Source of the DNA: Flavobacterium sp.
GTDB lineage: Bacteria; Bacteroidota; Bacteroidia; Flavobacteriales; Flavobacteriaceae
Reading direction: 5' to 3'
Assembly (NCBI RefSeq): GCF_027533505.1
Contig: NZ_JAPZUB010000005.1
Coordinates: forward strand, 1 to 43,724
DNA length: 43,724 nt
Shown: piece by piece, positions 7,062-17,401 of the stretch
Position numbering within the stretch: the first letter of the stretch is position 1
How the letters are laid out: every line of letters begins with the position of its first letter
Notes under the pieces: generated by a model
Databases searched by the model: none
Told to the model about the DNA's origin: nothing
What the model saw: the letters and a program-made list of their open reading frames with translations, nothing else
Translations under genes and position numbers: made by a program

Positions 7062-8153
7062 CTATTGCACCAGTTTTATTATTTCTTCAACGATATCCCG
7101 TGTTGCATTTGGCTTTCCAAGTTGTTTCATGGCAGCGCTCAATTGCTGTTGTAGCGTTTCATTTTTCAACAAATCGGCAAAAGTGGCTTCAAACTTCTCT
7201 TCCAATTCCATTTCTTTCAACAATAATGCACCGCCTTTATCGACAATGGCCTTTGCGTTTTTGGTTTGATGGTCTTCTGCTACATTGGGTGACGGAATAA
7301 AAACGGTTGGTTTTCCTACCAAACATAACTCCGAAACCGATGACGCACCAGCTCTAGAAATCACAACATCAGCAGCGGCATAAATCAGGTCCATACGGTC
7401 AATAAACGCAGTGACTTGAACATTTGGTTTTTCATTCCAATGCTTGTATGCTTCAAAATAGAGTTTCCCACATTGCCAATACACTTGAACCCCTTGTGCC
7501 AAGAGAAAATCCAGTTCTTTGGCTATCAATTGGTTTATGCGACGGGCACCCAAACTTCCACCAAGCACCAGTAGTGTTTTCTTGTTTGGGTCGAGTTTAA
7601 AATACATTTGCCCTTCTTCCCGTTTATTCGATAATTCAAGTAAATCTTGACGCACGGGATTCCCTGTTAAAACAATTTTCTCTTTGGGAAAAAAACGTTC
7701 CAAATTTTCATAGGCCACACAAATCGCATTCGCTTTTTTACTTAACAACTTATTGGTAATCCCAGGATAGGAATTTTGCTCTTGAATCAAAGTAGGAATC
7801 CCTTTGCTGTTGGCCATTTGTAATAAAGGGCCGCTGGCAAATCCTCCCGTACCGATGACTACATCGGGTTGAAAGCGCTTCAAAATACGTCGGGATTTCC
7901 ATAAACTGCTTACCAATTTAAGTGGAAACATCATGTTTTGCAATGTGAGTTTTCGTTGTAATCCTGCAATCCACAATCCCTCGATAGGATACCCTGCTTG
8001 TGGCACTTTTTGCATTTCCATTTTATCCTTAGCCCCTACAAAAAGAAACTCAGCATCAGGAAAGCGTTGTTTTAAAGCATTCGCAATGGCAATGGCCGGA
8101 TAAATATGTCCGCCCGTTCCCCCACCGCTTAAAATGAATTTATACTTTTTCAT
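7062..8153 (-). CDS. murG: lipid II synthase MurG (GlcNAc transferase)
   Basis: Transfers GlcNAc from UDP-GlcNAc to lipid I on the inner face of the membrane to make lipid II (GT28 family). The glycine-rich loop [10 protein letters not shown] covers residues 11-20, the second loop appears as [11 protein letters not shown] near 196, and the UDP-GlcNAc-binding region [11 protein letters not shown] lies near residue 265. The length (363) is normal. It starts two bases after the ftsW stop, so the two are probably translated together. Confidence 0.98.
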   Translation of the reverse strand: MKKYKFILSGGGTGGHIYPAIAIANALKQRFPDAEFLFVGAKDKMEMQKVPQAGYPIEGLWIAGLQRKLTLQNMMFPLKLVSSLWKSRRILKRFQPDVVIGTGGFASGPLLQMANSKGIPTLIQEQNSYPGITNKLLSKKANAICVAYENLERFFPKEKIVLTGNPVRQDLLELSNKREEGQMYFKLDPNKKTLLVLGGSLGARRINQLIAKELDFLLAQGVQVYWQCGKLYFEAYKHWNEKPNVQVTAFIDRMDLIYAAADVVISRAGASSVSELCLVGKPTVFIPSPNVAEDHQTKNAKAIVDKGGALLLKEMELEEKFEATFADLLKNETLQQQLSAAMKQLGKPNATRDIVEEIIKLVQ

Positions 8154-8155
8154 GG

Positions 8156-9445
8156 CTAACGATTTAAAACAGCATTCATGGGATTATCGTCTTCATTTTG
8201 GCCTTGGGCACCTGCGCGCTCGGCCTCCGCTTCTTCCAACAATTGCTTATCAATCAAACGTTGCAAAGCTTCCTCTCGACGTTGTTTCTCGGCTTCCTCT
8301 TGCGCAATTTCCTCTTCTTTTTTGGTTACACTCAATATAATCCCCAAAGCAATACAGGTCATCCATACCGAGCTCCCTCCCGAACTGATTAAGGGAAGGG
8401 TTTGCCCAGTTACGGGGAGCAATTCAACCGCTACCGCCATATTGATTAAGGCTTGAAAAACAATAGGAAAACCAAGACCGATAACCACCAATTTGCCAAA
8501 GAGCGAATTGGCTTTGTGTGAAGCTATCACAAATCGGAAAAGCAAGAGCATATAAAAAAACAGTATGGTCAATCCGCCCATCAACCCGTATTCTTCAACG
8601 ATAATAGCATAAATAAAATCGGAAGACGATTGCGGCAGAAAGTTTTTTTGGACACTTTTCCCGGGGCCCAATCCATACACATTCCCCGAAGCAATCGCTA
8701 TTTTGGCCTTTTCAATTTGATAATCGTCCTCGCCGGGTTTGTCGGAGGTGAAGTTTTCAATACGACTCTTCCAGGTATCGACGCGGTTGGGGAAAGCTTT
8801 GGGAAAAGCTATGACTAGGAGTACAAAAAACGAAGCTGCTGCCACCGCTAACGCCAATATAAGTCCGATATACTGCAACGGATACTTCCCAATAAAGGCA
8901 ATCATGAGTACCATAGCAAACAACAAGGCTGCCGTGGAGAAATTGGCTGGAAAAATCAATCCTAAGGTAATGAAGACCGGAAGCCAAAGATCAACCAATG
9001 AATTTTTAAACGTGAGTGGTGTTTCCCGATTTTTGGAGAGGTAACGTGCCACATACACATACAACACTATTGCTGCAAAGGTTGACGTTTGGAACGAAAT
9101 GCCAAGAAACGGAATTTGAATCCAACGACTTGCATTAGCCCCATCGATTACGGTTCCTTTGACAAGTGTATATCCCAAAAGCACCCAAACAAAGGGCAAT
9201 GCTATTCGAGATACCCCTCTGAAATAATGGTAAGGTACTTTATGTATTTTATAGATAATAAAAAACCCAATGATGATATGCACTGCATGCTTAATCAGGT
9301 AGGTAAGTGTGTTTCCGGTGCCATGGCGCATGTAGGCCAAATTACTACTGGCGCTAAATACGGGCATAAAGGAAAACACCGCCAAGAAAGCGACTAGCGC
9401 CCAAATGACTTTATCTCCGTGCAAGCTGTTAATTAGGTTTTTCAT
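8156..9445 (-). CDS. ftsW: cell division lipid II polymerase FtsW (SEDS)
   Basis: A SEDS-family multi-pass membrane protein; FtsW with its partner FtsI polymerises septal glycan. About ten hydrophobic segments are visible from residue 12 onward. Conserved features include the loop with [31 protein letters not shown] (shown in parts: YGLGPG, SDFIYAI, EEYG) and the late [13 protein letters not shown] motif. A charged Glu/Arg/Ala-rich cytoplasmic tail follows from about residue 378. It lies between murD and murG, separated from murD by 179 bases. The rod-shape paralogue RodA is less likely because of the dcw position. Confidence 0.96.
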   Translation of the reverse strand: MKNLINSLHGDKVIWALVAFLAVFSFMPVFSASSNLAYMRHGTGNTLTYLIKHAVHIIIGFFIIYKIHKVPYHYFRGVSRIALPFVWVLLGYTLVKGTVIDGANASRWIQIPFLGISFQTSTFAAIVLYVYVARYLSKNRETPLTFKNSLVDLWLPVFITLGLIFPANFSTAALLFAMVLMIAFIGKYPLQYIGLILALAVAAASFFVLLVIAFPKAFPNRVDTWKSRIENFTSDKPGEDDYQIEKAKIAIASGNVYGLGPGKSVQKNFLPQSSSDFIYAIIVEEYGLMGGLTILFFYMLLLFRFVIASHKANSLFGKLVVIGLGFPIVFQALINMAVAVELLPVTGQTLPLISSGGSSVWMTCIALGIILSVTKKEEEIAQEEAEKQRREEALQRLIDKQLLEEAEAERAGAQGQNEDDNPMNAVLNR

Positions 9446-9624
9446 GGGTTATTTTAATTTCTATCTTAAATACGAACCGAGCAATTGATTATCTGCTTGC
9501 ATTGAAACGACAGCAATGCAGCATGGCATGTACCCTTTTTATCTCAGTCCCTTCAGCAACCTCTTGTAAAAATTGATTTTTGAGTCAAAAACCTCAAGTT
9601 AGCTTTTACAATAAGAGTGCATTT
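9446..9624. other. spacer between murD and ftsW
   Basis: No coding potential was seen in these 179 bases. There is a 7-bp hairpin, TGCATTG (9498-9504) with CAATGCA (9514-9520), but without a T-run, so no terminator is called. No full TAnnTTTG box was found on the minus strand. Confidence 0.4.
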
Positions 9625-10959
9625 CTATAAATTCCGAACGGCATCTTTAAACTGACGCCCGCGGTCTTCGTAGTTTTCAAATAAGTCAAAACTTGCACAG
9701 GCGGGTGATAACAAAACGGTATCCCCTTTTTCAGCAATATGCTTGGCTGTATTCACTGCATCACGCATGTTGTCTACTTCCACCATCATGTCAACGATGT
9801 TGCCAAAAGCATCGATAATTTTTTTATTGTCAACTCCAAGACAGATAATTGCTTTTACTTTCTCGTTCACCAAAGCCATCAACTCGGTGTAATCGTTGCC
9901 TTTATCCACACCCCCAACAATCCATACCGTAGGTGTTGTCATGCTTTCCAAGGCAAAATAGGTCGCATTAACGTTGGTCGCCTTACTGTCGTTGATATAT
10001 TGCACATTTTGGATTTTCAACACTTTTTCCAAACGGTGTTCTACCCCTTGAAAATTGGACAAACTTTCCCGAATGGTTTGTTTGCGAATACGCATCAGTT
10101 GAGCCACGGAAGTCGCTGCCATGGCGTTTTTTAGATTGTGTTTTCCTTCCAATGAAATTTGAGCAGTTTCCATCATGAACTCCTCTTGGTTGATGTTGAT
10201 TTCCATAATTTTGTCGTTTAAATAAGCTCCGTTTTTTAGCACTCGCGTTACCGAAAACGGAATGGGTTTTGCATTGATTTTATTATTTTGAAGCCACTGG
10301 CTAATGGCTTCGTCATCGTTGTCATAAATGAGGTAATCGTCCTCCGTTTGATTCATTGTAATCCGAAATTTGGAAGCGATGTAGTTTTCATACTTGTACT
10401 CATAGCGGTCCAAATGATCGGGGCTGATGTTGGTAATGATTGCAATATGGGGTTTGTAATGCACGATGCCATCCAATTGAAAACTACTTAACTCCAACAC
10501 GTAGCAATCGTAATTTTCCTCGGCCACTTGCCATGCAAAACTTTTCCCGATATTTCCGCCCAAGCCCACATTCAATCCGCCTTCTTTTAGCAAATGATAG
10601 GTAAGCATTGTGGTGGTCGTTTTGCCATTGCTTCCTGTGATTCCAATGGTAATCGCATCGGTATAGGGATACGCAAACTCGATTTCTGAAATGACAGGAA
10701 TGCCTTTTTCTACTAACTTCCTCACGATGGGCGCTTTATCAGGAATCCCCGGACTTTTCATGACCACATCGGCGTTAAGAATCAAATCTTCCGTGTGTTG
10801 GTTGTCTTCCCACGAAATTTGGTATTGGGTAAGAACGTCTTTATAATTTTGCTTGATGGCTCCAAAATCGGATACAAACACATCGTATCCTTTTTTCTGA
10901 CCCAATATGGCAGTTCCAACGCCACTTTCGCCCCCACCAAGCACAACCAATCGTTTCAT
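9625..10959 (-). CDS. murD: UDP-MurNAc-L-alanine--D-glutamate ligase MurD
   Basis: Adds D-Glu to UDP-MurNAc-L-Ala with ATP in the cytoplasm. The N-terminal LGGGESGVG motif covers residues 7-15 and the Mur ligase P-loop GSNGKTTTT lies at 109-117. SPDHLDRYEYKYENY is in the central domain, HRLEKV and NDSKATN follow, and LLSPACASFDLFENYEDRG near the C-terminus is the MurD hallmark. The length (444) is normal. The stop is TAG. It begins one base after the mraY stop. Confidence 0.98.
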   Translation of the reverse strand: MKRLVVLGGGESGVGTAILGQKKGYDVFVSDFGAIKQNYKDVLTQYQISWEDNQHTEDLILNADVVMKSPGIPDKAPIVRKLVEKGIPVISEIEFAYPYTDAITIGITGSNGKTTTTMLTYHLLKEGGLNVGLGGNIGKSFAWQVAEENYDCYVLELSSFQLDGIVHYKPHIAIITNISPDHLDRYEYKYENYIASKFRITMNQTEDDYLIYDNDDEAISQWLQNNKINAKPIPFSVTRVLKNGAYLNDKIMEININQEEFMMETAQISLEGKHNLKNAMAATSVAQLMRIRKQTIRESLSNFQGVEHRLEKVLKIQNVQYINDSKATNVNATYFALESMTTPTVWIVGGVDKGNDYTELMALVNEKVKAIICLGVDNKKIIDAFGNIVDMMVEVDNMRDAVNTAKHIAEKGDTVLLSPACASFDLFENYEDRGRQFKDAVRNL

Positions 10960-10960
10960 T

Positions 10961-12187
10961 CTAGCGTAATTTTAAGGTGACAATAGCAACAATAGCGAGC
11001 ATAATCGTAACAATCCAAAAGCGGGTTACGATTTTACTTTCATGGTAGCCTTTTTTCTGATAATGATGGTGCAAAGGCGACATCAGAAAAACGCGTCGTC
11101 CCTCGCCAAATCGTTTCTTGGTGTACTTGAAATAGGAAACCTGAATGATCACCGAGGCGCTTTCAGCAAAGAAAATGGCACACAAAACGGGCAATAGCAT
11201 TTCTTTTCGTACAGAAATTGCAAGTACAGCAATGATTCCGCCGATGGTAAGACTGCCCGTATCGCCCATAAACACAGATGCGGGATACGAATTGTACCAA
11301 AGGAAACCGACCAAGGCACCCACAAAAGCTGCAATAAATACTGTCATTTCTCCCGAATTAGGGATGTACATTACATTCAAATAGCTTGACAAAATGATAT
11401 TCCCAGAAATGAAGGCAAATATCCCGAGTGCGAGTACCGATATCGCCGAAGTTCCTGCCGCGAGACCGTCAATCCCGTCGGTAAGATTGGCGCCATTGGA
11501 AACCGCCGTGATGATAAAAATCACAATCGGAATAAACACCAACCAAGCCCATTGGTGGTAATCGTCGGTGAATGGCTTTAAAATTTGTGCGTATTCCAAT
11601 TCATTATTTTTCATGAACGGAATGGTCGTTGTGGTTGATTTGATTTCTTTGGCTGCGGGTGCAATCGAGTTTTGCGTTTGATTGAATGTGACAGGGGCGG
11701 TCGATTTTTCACGTACCGTTACACCCGGATGAAAATACAGGACTGAGCCAACTATCAATCCCAAACCGACTTGACCGATTACTTTAAAAATTCCTTTTAA
11801 GCCTTGTTTGTCCTTTTTGAAAATCTTAATATAATCGTCTATAAAGCCAATGGTTCCCATCCAAAGGGTGGTTACCACCAAAAGAATAACATAGATGTTA
11901 TTTAATTTGGTCAACAACAAAACGGGGATAAGTGTTGCGATAATGATAATTAACCCTCCCATTGTTGGCGTTCCTGCCTTTTGTGTTTGCCCTTCCAAAC
12001 CCAGCTCTCGAATGGTTTCACCCACTTGTTGGTTACGTAAAAAAGTGATGATTTTCTTGCCGTAAATGGTAGAAATCATTAACGAAAGAATGAGCGCTAA
12101 AGCCGAGCGAAAGGTGATGTATTGAAACACCCCTGCGCCAGGCACATCCAATTGTTTATCGAGGTAATCAAATAAATAGTAAAGCAT
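10961..12187 (-). CDS. mraY: phospho-MurNAc-pentapeptide transferase MraY
   Basis: Transfers phospho-MurNAc-pentapeptide to undecaprenyl phosphate, forming lipid I. About ten membrane segments are visible. Motifs seen are GTPTMGGL near residue 73, GFIDDYIKI near 115 (Asp pair), [11 protein letters not shown] near 232, [12 protein letters not shown] near 305 and the C-terminal [11 protein letters not shown]. It has 408 residues against about 360 in E. coli; the extra length is a periplasmic-type insertion after the fifth segment (about residues 155-200, with [12 protein letters not shown]). It lies three bases after murE. Confidence 0.97.
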   Translation of the reverse strand: MLYYLFDYLDKQLDVPGAGVFQYITFRSALALILSLMISTIYGKKIITFLRNQQVGETIRELGLEGQTQKAGTPTMGGLIIIIATLIPVLLLTKLNNIYVILLVVTTLWMGTIGFIDDYIKIFKKDKQGLKGIFKVIGQVGLGLIVGSVLYFHPGVTVREKSTAPVTFNQTQNSIAPAAKEIKSTTTTIPFMKNNELEYAQILKPFTDDYHQWAWLVFIPIVIFIITAVSNGANLTDGIDGLAAGTSAISVLALGIFAFISGNIILSSYLNVMYIPNSGEMTVFIAAFVGALVGFLWYNSYPASVFMGDTGSLTIGGIIAVLAISVRKEMLLPVLCAIFFAESASVIIQVSYFKYTKKRFGEGRRVFLMSPLHHHYQKKGYHESKIVTRFWIVTIMLAIVAIVTLKLR

Positions 12188-12190
12188 GGG

Positions 12191-13651
12191 TTAGGAATTT
12201 AAGCGTTGGAGGAATTCGGTAACAATCTTTAAATCATCAAAATCGTGGCGCACCCCGTTTATTTCCTGATAGGTTTCGTGACCTTTACCAGCAATCAAAA
12301 TAATATCCTGGGGTTGAGCCATTTGACATGCGGTTTTTATGGCTTGTTTTCGATCTAAAATCGAAAGGGTTTTTTTGAAATATTGGGGTTCCACACCCAC
12401 TTCCATCTCGTTTACGATTTGTTGTGGGTCTTCCGTGCGTGGATTATCGGAGGTGAAAATGACTTTGTCGCTATATTCTGCAGCAATATTGGCCATTATC
12501 GGACGTTTGGTTTTGTCGCGATCGCCCCCGCAACCGACTACGGTAATCAATTGCTCATTGCGGGCACGAATGTCGCCAATCGTTTTAAGCACATTGGCTA
12601 AAGCATCGGGTGTATGAGCATAATCAACGATCGCCGTGATATGATTGGGTGAAACCACAAACTGAAAGCGTCCTGAAACACTTTCTAATTCGGATAAAAG
12701 TCGTAAAGCTTCTGATTTTTCAAGTCCCAACTCGATAGCAACCCCATAAATGGCCAACACGTTGTAGGCATTAAAAGAACCGATTAATTTGACCCAAACT
12801 TCTTGCTCATTAATTTTTAGAAGCAAACCCGACAACTGATTTTCCAACACTTGCGCTTTGTAATCGGCCATTGATTTTAAGGCATACGTAAGGGTTCGAG
12901 CCCCCGTATTTTGTACCATTACAGCCCCATTTTTATCATCAATATTGACAAGCGCAAAAGCCGATTTGGGCAAGTGATCAAAAAATGATTTTTTCACATC
13001 ACGGTATGCTGCGAAAGTGTTGTGGTAATCTAAATGATCATGGGTTAGGTTGGTAAAAACGCCTCCTTTGAACACCAATCCTTCGGTACGCTTTTGGTGT
13101 ACACCATGGGAACTCACTTCCATAAAACAATATTCACAACCCACTTCGGCCATTTCAGCCAAATACCGGTTAATCGTCAGGGAATCGGGCGTGGTATGTG
13201 TGGCGGGATACTCGTGGGTATCGACCATAACTTTTACGGTGGAAAGTAAACCAACTTTAAATCCTGCCTTTTTAAACAACTGATACAACAATGTTGCGAT
13301 GGTAGTCTTGCCGTTAGTCCCCGTTACGCCTACCAGTTGTAATTTGGCAGAAGGATTATCATAAAAGTTGTTGGCCATCCATGCCAAAGCCGTATTGGTG
13401 TCGGCTACTTGGATGTAAGTGATTTGTGGTAGAAGGGTTTCGGGCAGTGTATCACACACTACGGCTAGAGTACCCAAAGTGATCGCTTTTTCAATAAAAT
13501 CATGTCCATTGGCCAGCGTCCCGCGTAGAGCTACGAACACATCCCCATGAGTAACTTTTCGGGAATCAAATTCAATTTTAGCCACAGGAATATCGGTCGG
13601 TCCTTTAACCGATTCTAAAGCTACGCGGTAGAGTAAATCTTTGAGTTGCAT
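12191..13651 (-). CDS. murE: UDP-MurNAc-tripeptide synthetase MurE (meso-DAP adding)
   Basis: Adds the third amino acid of the peptide stem. The P-loop GTNGKTT lies at residues 111-117, TTPDSLTINRYLAEM binds the nucleotide precursor region, and VDYAHTPDAL lies in the central domain. The motif SDNPRTEDP in the C-terminal domain contains DNPR, the signature of enzymes that use meso-diaminopimelate rather than lysine. GKGHETYQ follows. The length (486) is normal. Its start codon overlaps the ftsI stop codon by one base. Confidence 0.97.
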   Translation of the reverse strand: MQLKDLLYRVALESVKGPTDIPVAKIEFDSRKVTHGDVFVALRGTLANGHDFIEKAITLGTLAVVCDTLPETLLPQITYIQVADTNTALAWMANNFYDNPSAKLQLVGVTGTNGKTTIATLLYQLFKKAGFKVGLLSTVKVMVDTHEYPATHTTPDSLTINRYLAEMAEVGCEYCFMEVSSHGVHQKRTEGLVFKGGVFTNLTHDHLDYHNTFAAYRDVKKSFFDHLPKSAFALVNIDDKNGAVMVQNTGARTLTYALKSMADYKAQVLENQLSGLLLKINEQEVWVKLIGSFNAYNVLAIYGVAIELGLEKSEALRLLSELESVSGRFQFVVSPNHITAIVDYAHTPDALANVLKTIGDIRARNEQLITVVGCGGDRDKTKRPIMANIAAEYSDKVIFTSDNPRTEDPQQIVNEMEVGVEPQYFKKTLSILDRKQAIKTACQMAQPQDIILIAGKGHETYQEINGVRHDFDDLKIVTEFLQRLNS

Positions 13652-15663
13652 TATGATAATTCTAGAGTGATGGGTGTATTTTTTCGAAGGATTTCTCCAG
13701 GTCGCAACGATTGGGACTTCACTTTTCCTATCCCTTTAACTTTAACTTTCATGCCCATATTTTCTAGCAAAGCAATCGCATCCATCCCTGGCATGCCTTT
13801 TAGATTGGGCATGGTGTTATTCGCTTTTTGCAATTTTTGATAGTAGGCATTGTATTGCTGTTCTTGACGGGCAATCTTGGCATCCACATTGTGCACTTTA
13901 TTCATAGCGGGGGCATCGGTAAAAATCTTTTGTGCAATGCGTTTAAACACCGGACCCGCCACATCGGCACCATAGTAATTGTTGTTGGACGTATTGGGCT
14001 TGTGCACCACAACGATACACGAATACTTTGGCTTATCAGCAGGGAAAAAGCCCACAAATGAGGAAATGTAATGCTTTTCATTGCCTCCATTTTTACCGTA
14101 ATTGGCTTGCGCGGTTCCCGTTTTTCCGGCCATAGAAAAATCTTTGGAATACAACTTTGAGCCTGTACCGCGTTTGACTACATTTTCCATAATCGCTTTC
14201 AACTTTTGGATGGTTTCTGGCGAACAAATGCGTCGGTTAAGCACTTCTTTGTTGTATTTTTTAATGGTATTATTCCATTCTTTAATCTCTGATACGAATA
14301 AGGGTTTCACCATTTCTCCGTTATTGGCGATCGCATTATACAAGGTTAATGTTTGCAGTGGCGTCACCGAAACCCCGTAGCCAAAAGCCATCCAGGGCAA
14401 TGCAATCGCACTCCACCCTTTTTCCCCAGGCTGAGGAATATAGGGTTTCCCCTCACCTTTAAAGGGAAGTTCCAAGGGCTTGTTCAATCCCATGCGGTCG
14501 ATGCGGTCAACGAACTGTTTGGGATTGTTTTTGTAATTTTCATACACCGCTTGTACCAAAACCGTATTGGAAGAAACCTCAAATCCACGAGCCAAAGAGA
14601 TGCTTCCATAGCCCCCTTCATGAGAGTCGCGTACTTTTTTACCGCGGTACGTTATCACCCCACCGTTGGTATTATACACCCTACTGGTATCTACTTTTTT
14701 ATCCTCCAACAAGGCGATCATATCTACCAATTTGAAGGTAGAACCCGGTTCGTGCGACTCTGCCACCGCATAGTTGATGGTTTCGTAGTAGTTGCCTGTT
14801 TTTTCATCGCGACCCAAATTGGAAATCGCACGTACATAGCCCGTTTTGGTTTCCATAACCACCACACAGCCGTGCTCCGCACCGTATTCTTCCAATTGCT
14901 TTAACAAGGCGTGGTGGGCGATATCTTGAATAAAAACATCAATGGTTGAAATTACATCGTAGCCATCGCGGGGTTCCTTTTCATTTTCATCACGAATGGG
15001 TTTCCATTGTCCTTTGGCAATTTTTTGTTTCAAAATTTTACCGTCTTCTCCCCGTAAATACTTGCTAAACGCCCCTTCAATCCCGATGCGTTTTACTGTA
15101 CCATCGTCCAAAACACGTTCGTAACCAATAGTCCGTTCGGCCACTTTCCCAATAGGATGCTCCCGAACCGTGTGTTGTTCGACAATCATACCGCCTTTGT
15201 AAGCGCCTTTGTTGAACAAGGGCATTGCTTTGAAATCCATGTACTGGGTGTAGGTCAAATCATCGGCGATAAACAAGTACCGATTTTTATTGGCGCGTGC
15301 TTTGCGCAACATATCTTGGTAGTGCGAAGCAGGTTTACCCAACCTCTTGGACAGGGCTTGTGCTAGATCGGGAACATTTGCTTCAAAATCCTCCAATTTG
15401 GGTGCCATAGCATCAAAGCGAATGGTGTAATTGGGAATAGAAGTCGCCAACAAACTTCCGTCGGCGGAATAAATATTGCCTTTATTAGCGGGAATAACGA
15501 AGGTTTTTACCGACCGTTCTTTGGCTAATTTTCGGTAATAGGGCCCTTCTACCCATTGGATATTGGTCAATTTTACCACGATAGCAATCGCCATGAGGAA
15601 AAAGACCAACGCGGTGAGGTAGGTGCGGTAAGAAAGTGCTTTATCGTTGTTTACTCCTGCCAT
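13651..15663 (-). CDS. ftsI: septal peptidoglycan transpeptidase FtsI (PBP3) with PASTA domain
   Basis: A class B penicillin-binding protein that cross-links septal peptidoglycan. One membrane segment lies at about residues 15-33. A dimerisation/pedestal domain leads to the transpeptidase domain, with the active-site motif STFK at 308-311, SSN in FEVSSNTVLV, and AGKTGTAQ. The last 65 residues are a PASTA domain (NLKGMPGMDAIALLENMGM...LRPGEIL), common in this phylum but absent from E. coli FtsI. I prefer the start MAGVNNDK at 15663; MEFPMAGV at 15675 is in frame too. It overlaps the FtsL-like gene by 13 bases. Confidence 0.95.
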   Translation of the reverse strand: MAGVNNDKALSYRTYLTALVFFLMAIAIVVKLTNIQWVEGPYYRKLAKERSVKTFVIPANKGNIYSADGSLLATSIPNYTIRFDAMAPKLEDFEANVPDLAQALSKRLGKPASHYQDMLRKARANKNRYLFIADDLTYTQYMDFKAMPLFNKGAYKGGMIVEQHTVREHPIGKVAERTIGYERVLDDGTVKRIGIEGAFSKYLRGEDGKILKQKIAKGQWKPIRDENEKEPRDGYDVISTIDVFIQDIAHHALLKQLEEYGAEHGCVVVMETKTGYVRAISNLGRDEKTGNYYETINYAVAESHEPGSTFKLVDMIALLEDKKVDTSRVYNTNGGVITYRGKKVRDSHEGGYGSISLARGFEVSSNTVLVQAVYENYKNNPKQFVDRIDRMGLNKPLELPFKGEGKPYIPQPGEKGWSAIALPWMAFGYGVSVTPLQTLTLYNAIANNGEMVKPLFVSEIKEWNNTIKKYNKEVLNRRICSPETIQKLKAIMENVVKRGTGSKLYSKDFSMAGKTGTAQANYGKNGGNEKHYISSFVGFFPADKPKYSCIVVVHKPNTSNNNYYGADVAGPVFKRIAQKIFTDAPAMNKVHNVDAKIARQEQQYNAYYQKLQKANNTMPNLKGMPGMDAIALLENMGMKVKVKGIGKVKSQSLRPGEILRKNTPITLELS

Positions 15664-16001
15664 AGGGAACTCCAAAATCCTTTCGATTCTTTTTTGGTTA
15701 CGGTTATCTTCTGCGGAGGCACGGGAGAGGGTTTGATTCCACGCGCTTCCATTTTTTGTGAAATGGTCGACTCCATTCGGAGTTTCATCAATTGTGAACG
15801 GCGATCGACAAATCGAGAGCGCAATTCTTTCACTTCATTGTTCAATTCGGCGATACGAAACACCTTTTGTTCATACCGATGGGTATTGGCAATCATGATA
15901 ATGGCCAATAAAATCAGAAAAAGGATAAACCGCCAGTTCTGTGATGCGGATTCATCCACTAGAAATCGGGCTTTTAACAAGCTGTAAATTCCTCGTTTCA
16001 T
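15651..16001 (-). CDS. ftsL: FtsL-like divisome membrane protein
   Basis: A 116-residue bitopic protein with a basic cytoplasmic N-terminus, one membrane segment at about residues 24-39 (RFILFLILLAIIMIAN) and a charged coiled-coil region at about 44-90 with heptad-like spacing (IAELNNEVKELRSRFVDRR). FtsL proteins are very divergent, so the name rests on topology, size and position between rsmH and ftsI, where ftsL lies in other bacteria. It overlaps rsmH by four bases. Confidence 0.82.
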   Translation of the reverse strand: MKRGIYSLLKARFLVDESASQNWRFILFLILLAIIMIANTHRYEQKVFRIAELNNEVKELRSRFVDRRSQLMKLRMESTISQKMEARGIKPSPVPPQKITVTKKESKGFWSSLWQE

Positions 16002-16903
16002 CCTAATTTTTCTGCTATTCTTAGTTTCGCACTTCGCGCACGATTGTTTGTACTTATTTCTGCGGCACTGGGCACAATGAGTTTTCCTATAGTTTTGAAA
16101 GGCACCGAATAATTCCCAAAGAAATCGCGTTCGGGTTCGCCTTCAAACATTCCATTTTTGACATAGCGTTTGACCAAACGATCTTCCAAAGAATGGTAGG
16201 AAATTACACTCAATCGCCCGCCAGGACGCAACACTTCTAGGGATTGTGTCAAAAAATCTTTGAGCACTTCCATCTCTTGATTCACTTCAATACGAATAGC
16301 TTGATAGATTTGTGCCAAAATTTTATTACTCAAATGAGCTGGTAAATATTTGGCCAAAACCAGTTTCAAATCGGCAGTGGTTTCAATTGGTTTTTGACTG
16401 CGTGCTTCGATAATCGTTCGTGCAAAAGCGGGAGCCTGCTTGAGTTCGCCATACAGCAAAAACATACTGCGCAATGCACTCTCGTCATAGGTGTTGATGA
16501 CTTGATAGGCGTCTAATTCATTTTGCTGACTCATCCGCATGTCCAATTTGGCCTCAAAACGAGTGGAAAATCCTCGCTCAGGCACATCAAACTGATGCGA
16601 AGAAACTCCTAAATCAGCCAATATCCCATCGACAGCACGAACGCCATGAAATCGAAGAAATCGCTTAAGGTATCGGAAGTTTTCGGGAATTAAGGTAAAA
16701 CGAGCATCATCCAACGCATTGGCCCATGCATCTTCGTCTTGATCAAAAGCAAAAAGCTTTCCCTCCGGACCCAAGCGTCGTAAAATTTCACGCGAATGCC
16801 CCCCGCCCCCAAAGGTCACGTCAACATAGACGCCATCGGGACGAATTGCCAAACCCTCAACGGTTTCCTGCAACAATACGGGGTTATGATAGTCCATGAT
16901 CAT
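15998..16903 (-). CDS. rsmH: 16S rRNA m4C1402 methyltransferase RsmH (MraW)
   Basis: Methylates N4 of C1402 in 16S rRNA with S-adenosylmethionine. It begins with YHNPVLLQETVEGL, has the SAM loop DVTFGGGGHSREIL near residues 28-40, and keeps ILADLGVSSHQFD, RGFSTRF, ARTIIEAR, RIEVNQEME and the C-terminal NNRARSAKLRIAE, all family hallmarks. The length (301) is typical. The start overlaps the mraZ 3' end; MDYHNPV at 16897 is an alternative start. Confidence 0.98.
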   Translation of the reverse strand: MIMDYHNPVLLQETVEGLAIRPDGVYVDVTFGGGGHSREILRRLGPEGKLFAFDQDEDAWANALDDARFTLIPENFRYLKRFLRFHGVRAVDGILADLGVSSHQFDVPERGFSTRFEAKLDMRMSQQNELDAYQVINTYDESALRSMFLLYGELKQAPAFARTIIEARSQKPIETTADLKLVLAKYLPAHLSNKILAQIYQAIRIEVNQEMEVLKDFLTQSLEVLRPGGRLSVISYHSLEDRLVKRYVKNGMFEGEPERDFFGNYSVPFKTIGKLIVPSAAEISTNNRARSAKLRIAEKLG

Positions 16904-17357
16904 CGTCGTTTACATTTCCCATTACATCTTCGGCCAAATCTGCAAAGTCAACGACAGAATCATCAATTGCTTTTTCATACAAGTCTTTATCCCAGATCTC
17001 GACGATATGAACCGCCGATGATAAGACTACATCTTTGGAGATTTGGGCAAAAGCGGTTAAGTCTTTGGAGACTAATAATCGACCCAAGTTGTCAATTTCC
17101 ACCACTTTAACCCCTGCCGTAAAGCGTCGGATAAAGTCGTTGTTCTTCTTGACAAACTTGTTGAGCTTGTTGATTTTTTGCATCATCAGATTCCATTCCG
17201 CCATAGGATACAATTCCAAACAAGGTTGAAATACCGAGCGCTTCAGCACAAAACCGTCCTGAAGTACAGCCGTAAGTTGCTTCTTCAAAGGCGCAGGCAC
17301 TAAAAGCCTTCCTTTGGCATCAACTTTACACTCGTATGTCCCTATTAATGCGTTCAT
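16884..17357 (-). CDS. mraZ: transcriptional regulator MraZ
   Basis: MraZ is a DNA-binding protein with two AbrB-like half-domains that regulates the dcw cluster from its first position. The first repeat, TYECKVDAKGRLLVPAPLKK, is at residues 7-26, and the second, VVEIDNLGRLLVSKDL, is near 87-102. The protein has 157 residues. I chose the start MNALIGTYE at 17357 because the 16 extra upstream residues are hydrophobic and foreign to the family. A set of MraZ-type boxes lies 45-92 bases upstream, suggesting autoregulation. Confidence 0.96.
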   Translation of the reverse strand: MNALIGTYECKVDAKGRLLVPAPLKKQLTAVLQDGFVLKRSVFQPCLELYPMAEWNLMMQKINKLNKFVKKNNDFIRRFTAGVKVVEIDNLGRLLVSKDLTAFAQISKDVVLSSAVHIVEIWDKDLYEKAIDDSVVDFADLAEDVMGNVNDDDHGLS

Positions 17358-17381
17358 TATGCGAAATCGGATGTATGGGAA

Positions 17382-17389
17382 CAAAAATA
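17382..17389 (-). promoter_or_regulatory. candidate -7 box of the mraZ/dcw promoter
   Basis: On the minus strand this reads TATTTTTG, a full match to TAnnTTTG, 24 bases upstream of the mraZ ATG. No TTG is found 17-23 bases further upstream; that place is occupied by the MraZ boxes. Confidence 0.45.
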
Positions 17390-17401
17390 GGAAAGATTTT
17401 A

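Noticed and set aside
6745..7300. Plus-strand reading frames rich in Leu, Ile and Ala over the murG-murC spacer
   Set aside because: They are translations of short tandem repeats and of the opposite strand of murG; they have no start context and no family character.
9498..9520. Terminator between murD and ftsW
   Set aside because: The hairpin has only seven base pairs and no T-run on the minus strand.
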